From positions 29,256 through 93,255 of the forward strand of contig JAJKFJ010021187.1 of NCBI GenBank assembly GCA_027382625.1: a stretch of DNA of 64,000 nt, in the 5' to 3' direction. The notes under the pieces are model-generated. The model did no database searches. It saw only the letters and a list, made by a program, of their open reading frames with translations, and was not told where the DNA came from. A program made the translations under genes and the position numbers. The DNA comes from Tetmemena sp. SeJ-2015 (taxonomy: Eukaryota; Ciliophora; Spirotrichea; Sporadotrichida; Oxytrichidae). Each line of letters begins with the position of its first letter. The stretch's first letter is position 1. Below are positions 62,150 to 64,000 of the stretch, piece by piece.

Positions 62150-63612
62150 ATGGAGAGCTTTGACGAAATTTTAATGTGCAAGATTTGCATGGAACTCATG
62201 GATGAAAAAGACAAGAAACCCCTCTTCCTGCCTTGTGGGCACACCTTCTGCTCAAAATGTCTGCGCCTCATTTTCCACAAGTCAAATTTAAGATGCCCGA
62301 TGGATAAATCCCAGTACTCGTAGTTCCAGACATTCGATCAGATACCTACCAACTTTCAAATCCTCAACTTCATTGACTCAGAGAAGCAAAGGAGAGATGA
62401 GGATGAGGGAAAGATAACAGATCCAGCTGGGAAACTCAAAATTTCAAGGTTCGTCAAAAGATGCGTCAATCATCCAAGACAAGAACTTAAGTTTAACTTT
62501 AAATTAAAAAGATAAGAAGTGTTTAAATGAATGATTTAAGTTCTATTGCGCGACTGATAAAGTTCTGATTTGTCAGGACTGCTTATTGGTGGATCACTTA
62601 GGTAAGCATCAGATAGAATTTTAATTAATTACACTAAGAAGTGGAAAGTCTTAATTTTTAAAGAATCAAGTGAGAAATATTTGCAAGAAGACATTTTATC
62701 TCACGACCTTTCTCGCTGCTTAGAGAAAGTGAATGCTCTCGAATAAACTATTCAAAGCAAGCTTAGTAATGAGCTATAAAATCTTAATAAGCAAAAGCAA
62801 AGCATGATAGAAACTACTAAAGCCCTATTAACAAATATTTAAGAGCAACTAGAATCCTCTATGCTTTAATTTGAGTAGGCGAGAGATGAGATTTCTTATA
62901 ACTCCGATTGCTTAATAGAGAGACTTTCTAAGTTTGAGCAGACTATGCTTAATATAATGATAATATAAGATTTTAATTTTGACTATTGGTAACTTTTAAG
63001 ATCTCTTGAATGATGAGACGAGTGATAAAAGATTATTAAAGGAAAAGATTTAGGAATTAGTAAAGGCGGTTTGTGATTACCAAATCGATGAAAAAGTTAT
63101 TGGAGATGTGGAAATCGAAGATTGCATCACAAATATAGTCTTTTTTTAATTAAATTAAATGCATCTACGTCAGTTAAGAGCTATCAAAGCATCTCTATGT
63201 CGAGAAAATTTTGAATCCTGATTAGAGATTAAAGTCTCTGCTAAATGGATACAAAATAAAGGGTACGATTAACGATAAAGTGCACGACTTGATGATCAAA
63301 GTAGATAGGAAAAATTTTGTGTCTGACGAAAATTCCCAGTCTCCATACTAAGAAATTCCTCGCTAAATTGGATGGGGTGCCACAATTTCAGCTCCTAACA
63401 TTCATGCTCTCACTTTGAATTACCTATGTCGAGATTCCATACTTTAGAATCTTAATCAAGGAAGCAATAACAGTGCGAATATAGGGTCTAGGAAATTTAA
63501 GATAAAGGCAATTGACATCGGAACTGGATCAGGGTATGTGGCAGCATGCTTGGCTGAATTTCTAGGAAGAGATGCTTAGGTTATAATGATTGATCACATT
63601 AAAGATATTGTA
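62150..63612 (+). CDS. RING / B-box / coiled-coil / PCMT fusion protein, 3' incomplete
   Basis: ATG 62150. RING: CKICMELMDEKDKK, PCGHTFCSKC, RCPMDK (C3HC3D, the last ligand being Asp). B-box 2: CVNHPRQELKFYCATDKVLI, CQDCLLVDH, GKH. Then coiled coil (SRCLEKVNALEQTIQSKLSN). After two pointer-repaired IESs the same frame enters LLNGYKIKGTINDKVHDLMI, KVDRKNFV, IGWGATISAPNIHALTLNYL and AIDIGTGSGYVAACLAEFLG: the PCMT (protein-L-isoaspartate O-methyltransferase) core with SAM motif I. The gene therefore looks like a TRIM-type E3 ligase fused to a PCMT domain. It breaks at a GTAAGA donor near 63609; the remaining PCMT C-terminus is not in the window. Frame breaks near 62600-62670 and 62970-63000 are unresolved inserts. 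Confidence 0.75.
62494..62542. other. IES in RING-B-box gene, pointer TTAAGTT
   Basis: TTAAGTT at 62487-62493 and 62536-62542. Removal completes the B-box HPRQELKFYCATDKVLICQ and eliminates a TGA. Confidence 0.9.
63129..63165. other. IES joining coiled coil to PCMT, pointer TGCATC
   Basis: TGCATC at 63123-63128 and 63160-63165. Removal joins DVEIEDCI to YVSQELSKHLYVEKILN in frame, linking the RING part to the PCMT domain. Confidence 0.75.
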
Positions 63613-63689
63613 AGAATCAGGGTGATAGTCAAAATTAAATACAAATCACATTTACGAAGGGTTTAATTTATCCCCGGAATCGCTCGATA

Positions 63690-64000
63690 GTTCTGGACCT
63701 CGCTAGCTGAAAATCCAGTGAGATCGTCAGTTTAAGAGTGAGCTAGCTGAAATAAAGTAGAGTTGGCTAAAATTAATACTCGCTAGGAAGAAATACAGTG
63801 AGATAGCTAAAATAATGACTTGCTAGATAAATATAGAGTGAGCCCAGAATTTTTAAAAGACATTGACAAATTGAAGATTTGGGTCGCTGGTCTATAAAGT
63901 GCTTGTCTGTGATTTCAACTTTGACACTGTCCAGACGAATTCAAACCTGGTTCTAGATAATTTAAAGTATAGATAGCTAAAATCACGACTCGCTCGGTAG
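63690..64000. repeat. Degenerate tandem repeat, about 40-bp units
   Basis: Alternating words [AC]CTCGCTAG, CAGTGAGA or AGAGTGAG, and AGCTAAAAT or AGCTGAAA recur at about 40-bp spacing at 63700-63845. Another partial unit (GATAGCTAAAAT, GACTCGCTCGG) closes the window. The intervening 63850-63950 is unrelated sequence. The array directly follows the interrupted PCMT coding part and runs off the window end. Confidence 0.7.

Overview
The window reads as germline (micronuclear) DNA of a hypotrich/spirotrich ciliate (Oxytricha/Stylonychia type). Three observations support this. (1) Long reading frames run through TAA and TAG, which stand where glutamine is expected, and end at TGA. (2) Conserved genes are broken by AT-rich inserts, mostly 13-60 bp, each bounded by a 3-10 bp direct repeat (a 'pointer'). 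Removing the insert plus one repeat copy restores frame and family consensus, as expected of internal eliminated sequences (IESs) between macronuclear-destined segments (MDSs). (3) Ordinary short GT..AG introns (28-91 bp) are present as well. The kinesin gene is the clearest proof: five inserts fall inside near-invariant motor motifs and each is repaired exactly by pointer-to-pointer excision.

Layout. 1-3.56 kb (+): cyclic-nucleotide-gated K+ channel with a long Q-rich tail. 3.67-5.5 kb (-): UDP-glycosyltransferase. 6.4-9.35 kb (+): unknown protein. 9.5-16.3 kb (+): Q/N-rich and repeat-domain proteins, with an AT-rich gap at 13.2-14.6 kb. 16.5-18.3 kb: a calmodulin-lysine-methyltransferase-like gene whose C-terminal half lies before its N-terminal half, with a TRAPPC2 gene (-) between them. 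18.35-26.9 kb (-): low-complexity Q/N/S-rich genes. 27.1-30.4 kb (-): kinesin. 30.86-32.96 kb (+): uridine kinase and an unknown. 33.06-38 kb (-): AT-hook protein and a Q/S-rich protein. 39.2-43.1 kb (+): Q/N-rich proteins. 43.2-44.4 kb (-): body of an ArfGAP whose first segment lies at 53.0 kb on the opposite strand. 44.46-48.0 kb (-): coiled-coil and Q/N-rich proteins. 48.4-52.6 kb (+): DYRK kinase. 53.3-58.7 kb (+): coiled-coil/zinc protein and unresolved coding DNA. 58.8-59.5 kb (+): TMEM42-like membrane protein. 59.6-61.5 kb (-): two hypotheticals. 62.15-63.6 kb (+): RING/B-box/coiled-coil protein running in frame into a PCMT methyltransferase domain. 63.69-64 kb: degenerate tandem repeat.

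The genes do not form a pathway. The interesting system is genome architecture: simple IES-split genes mixed with two apparently scrambled genes (one permuted, one inverted over 9 kb), a duplicated MDS fragment, and an unusual E3-ligase/isoaspartyl-methyltransferase fusion. All calls come from reading the sequence by eye. Outer limits of low-complexity genes are approximate, because their segments cannot be joined without the somatic genome. I saw no telomeric C4A4/G4T4 tract, tRNA, rRNA or recognisable transposase.
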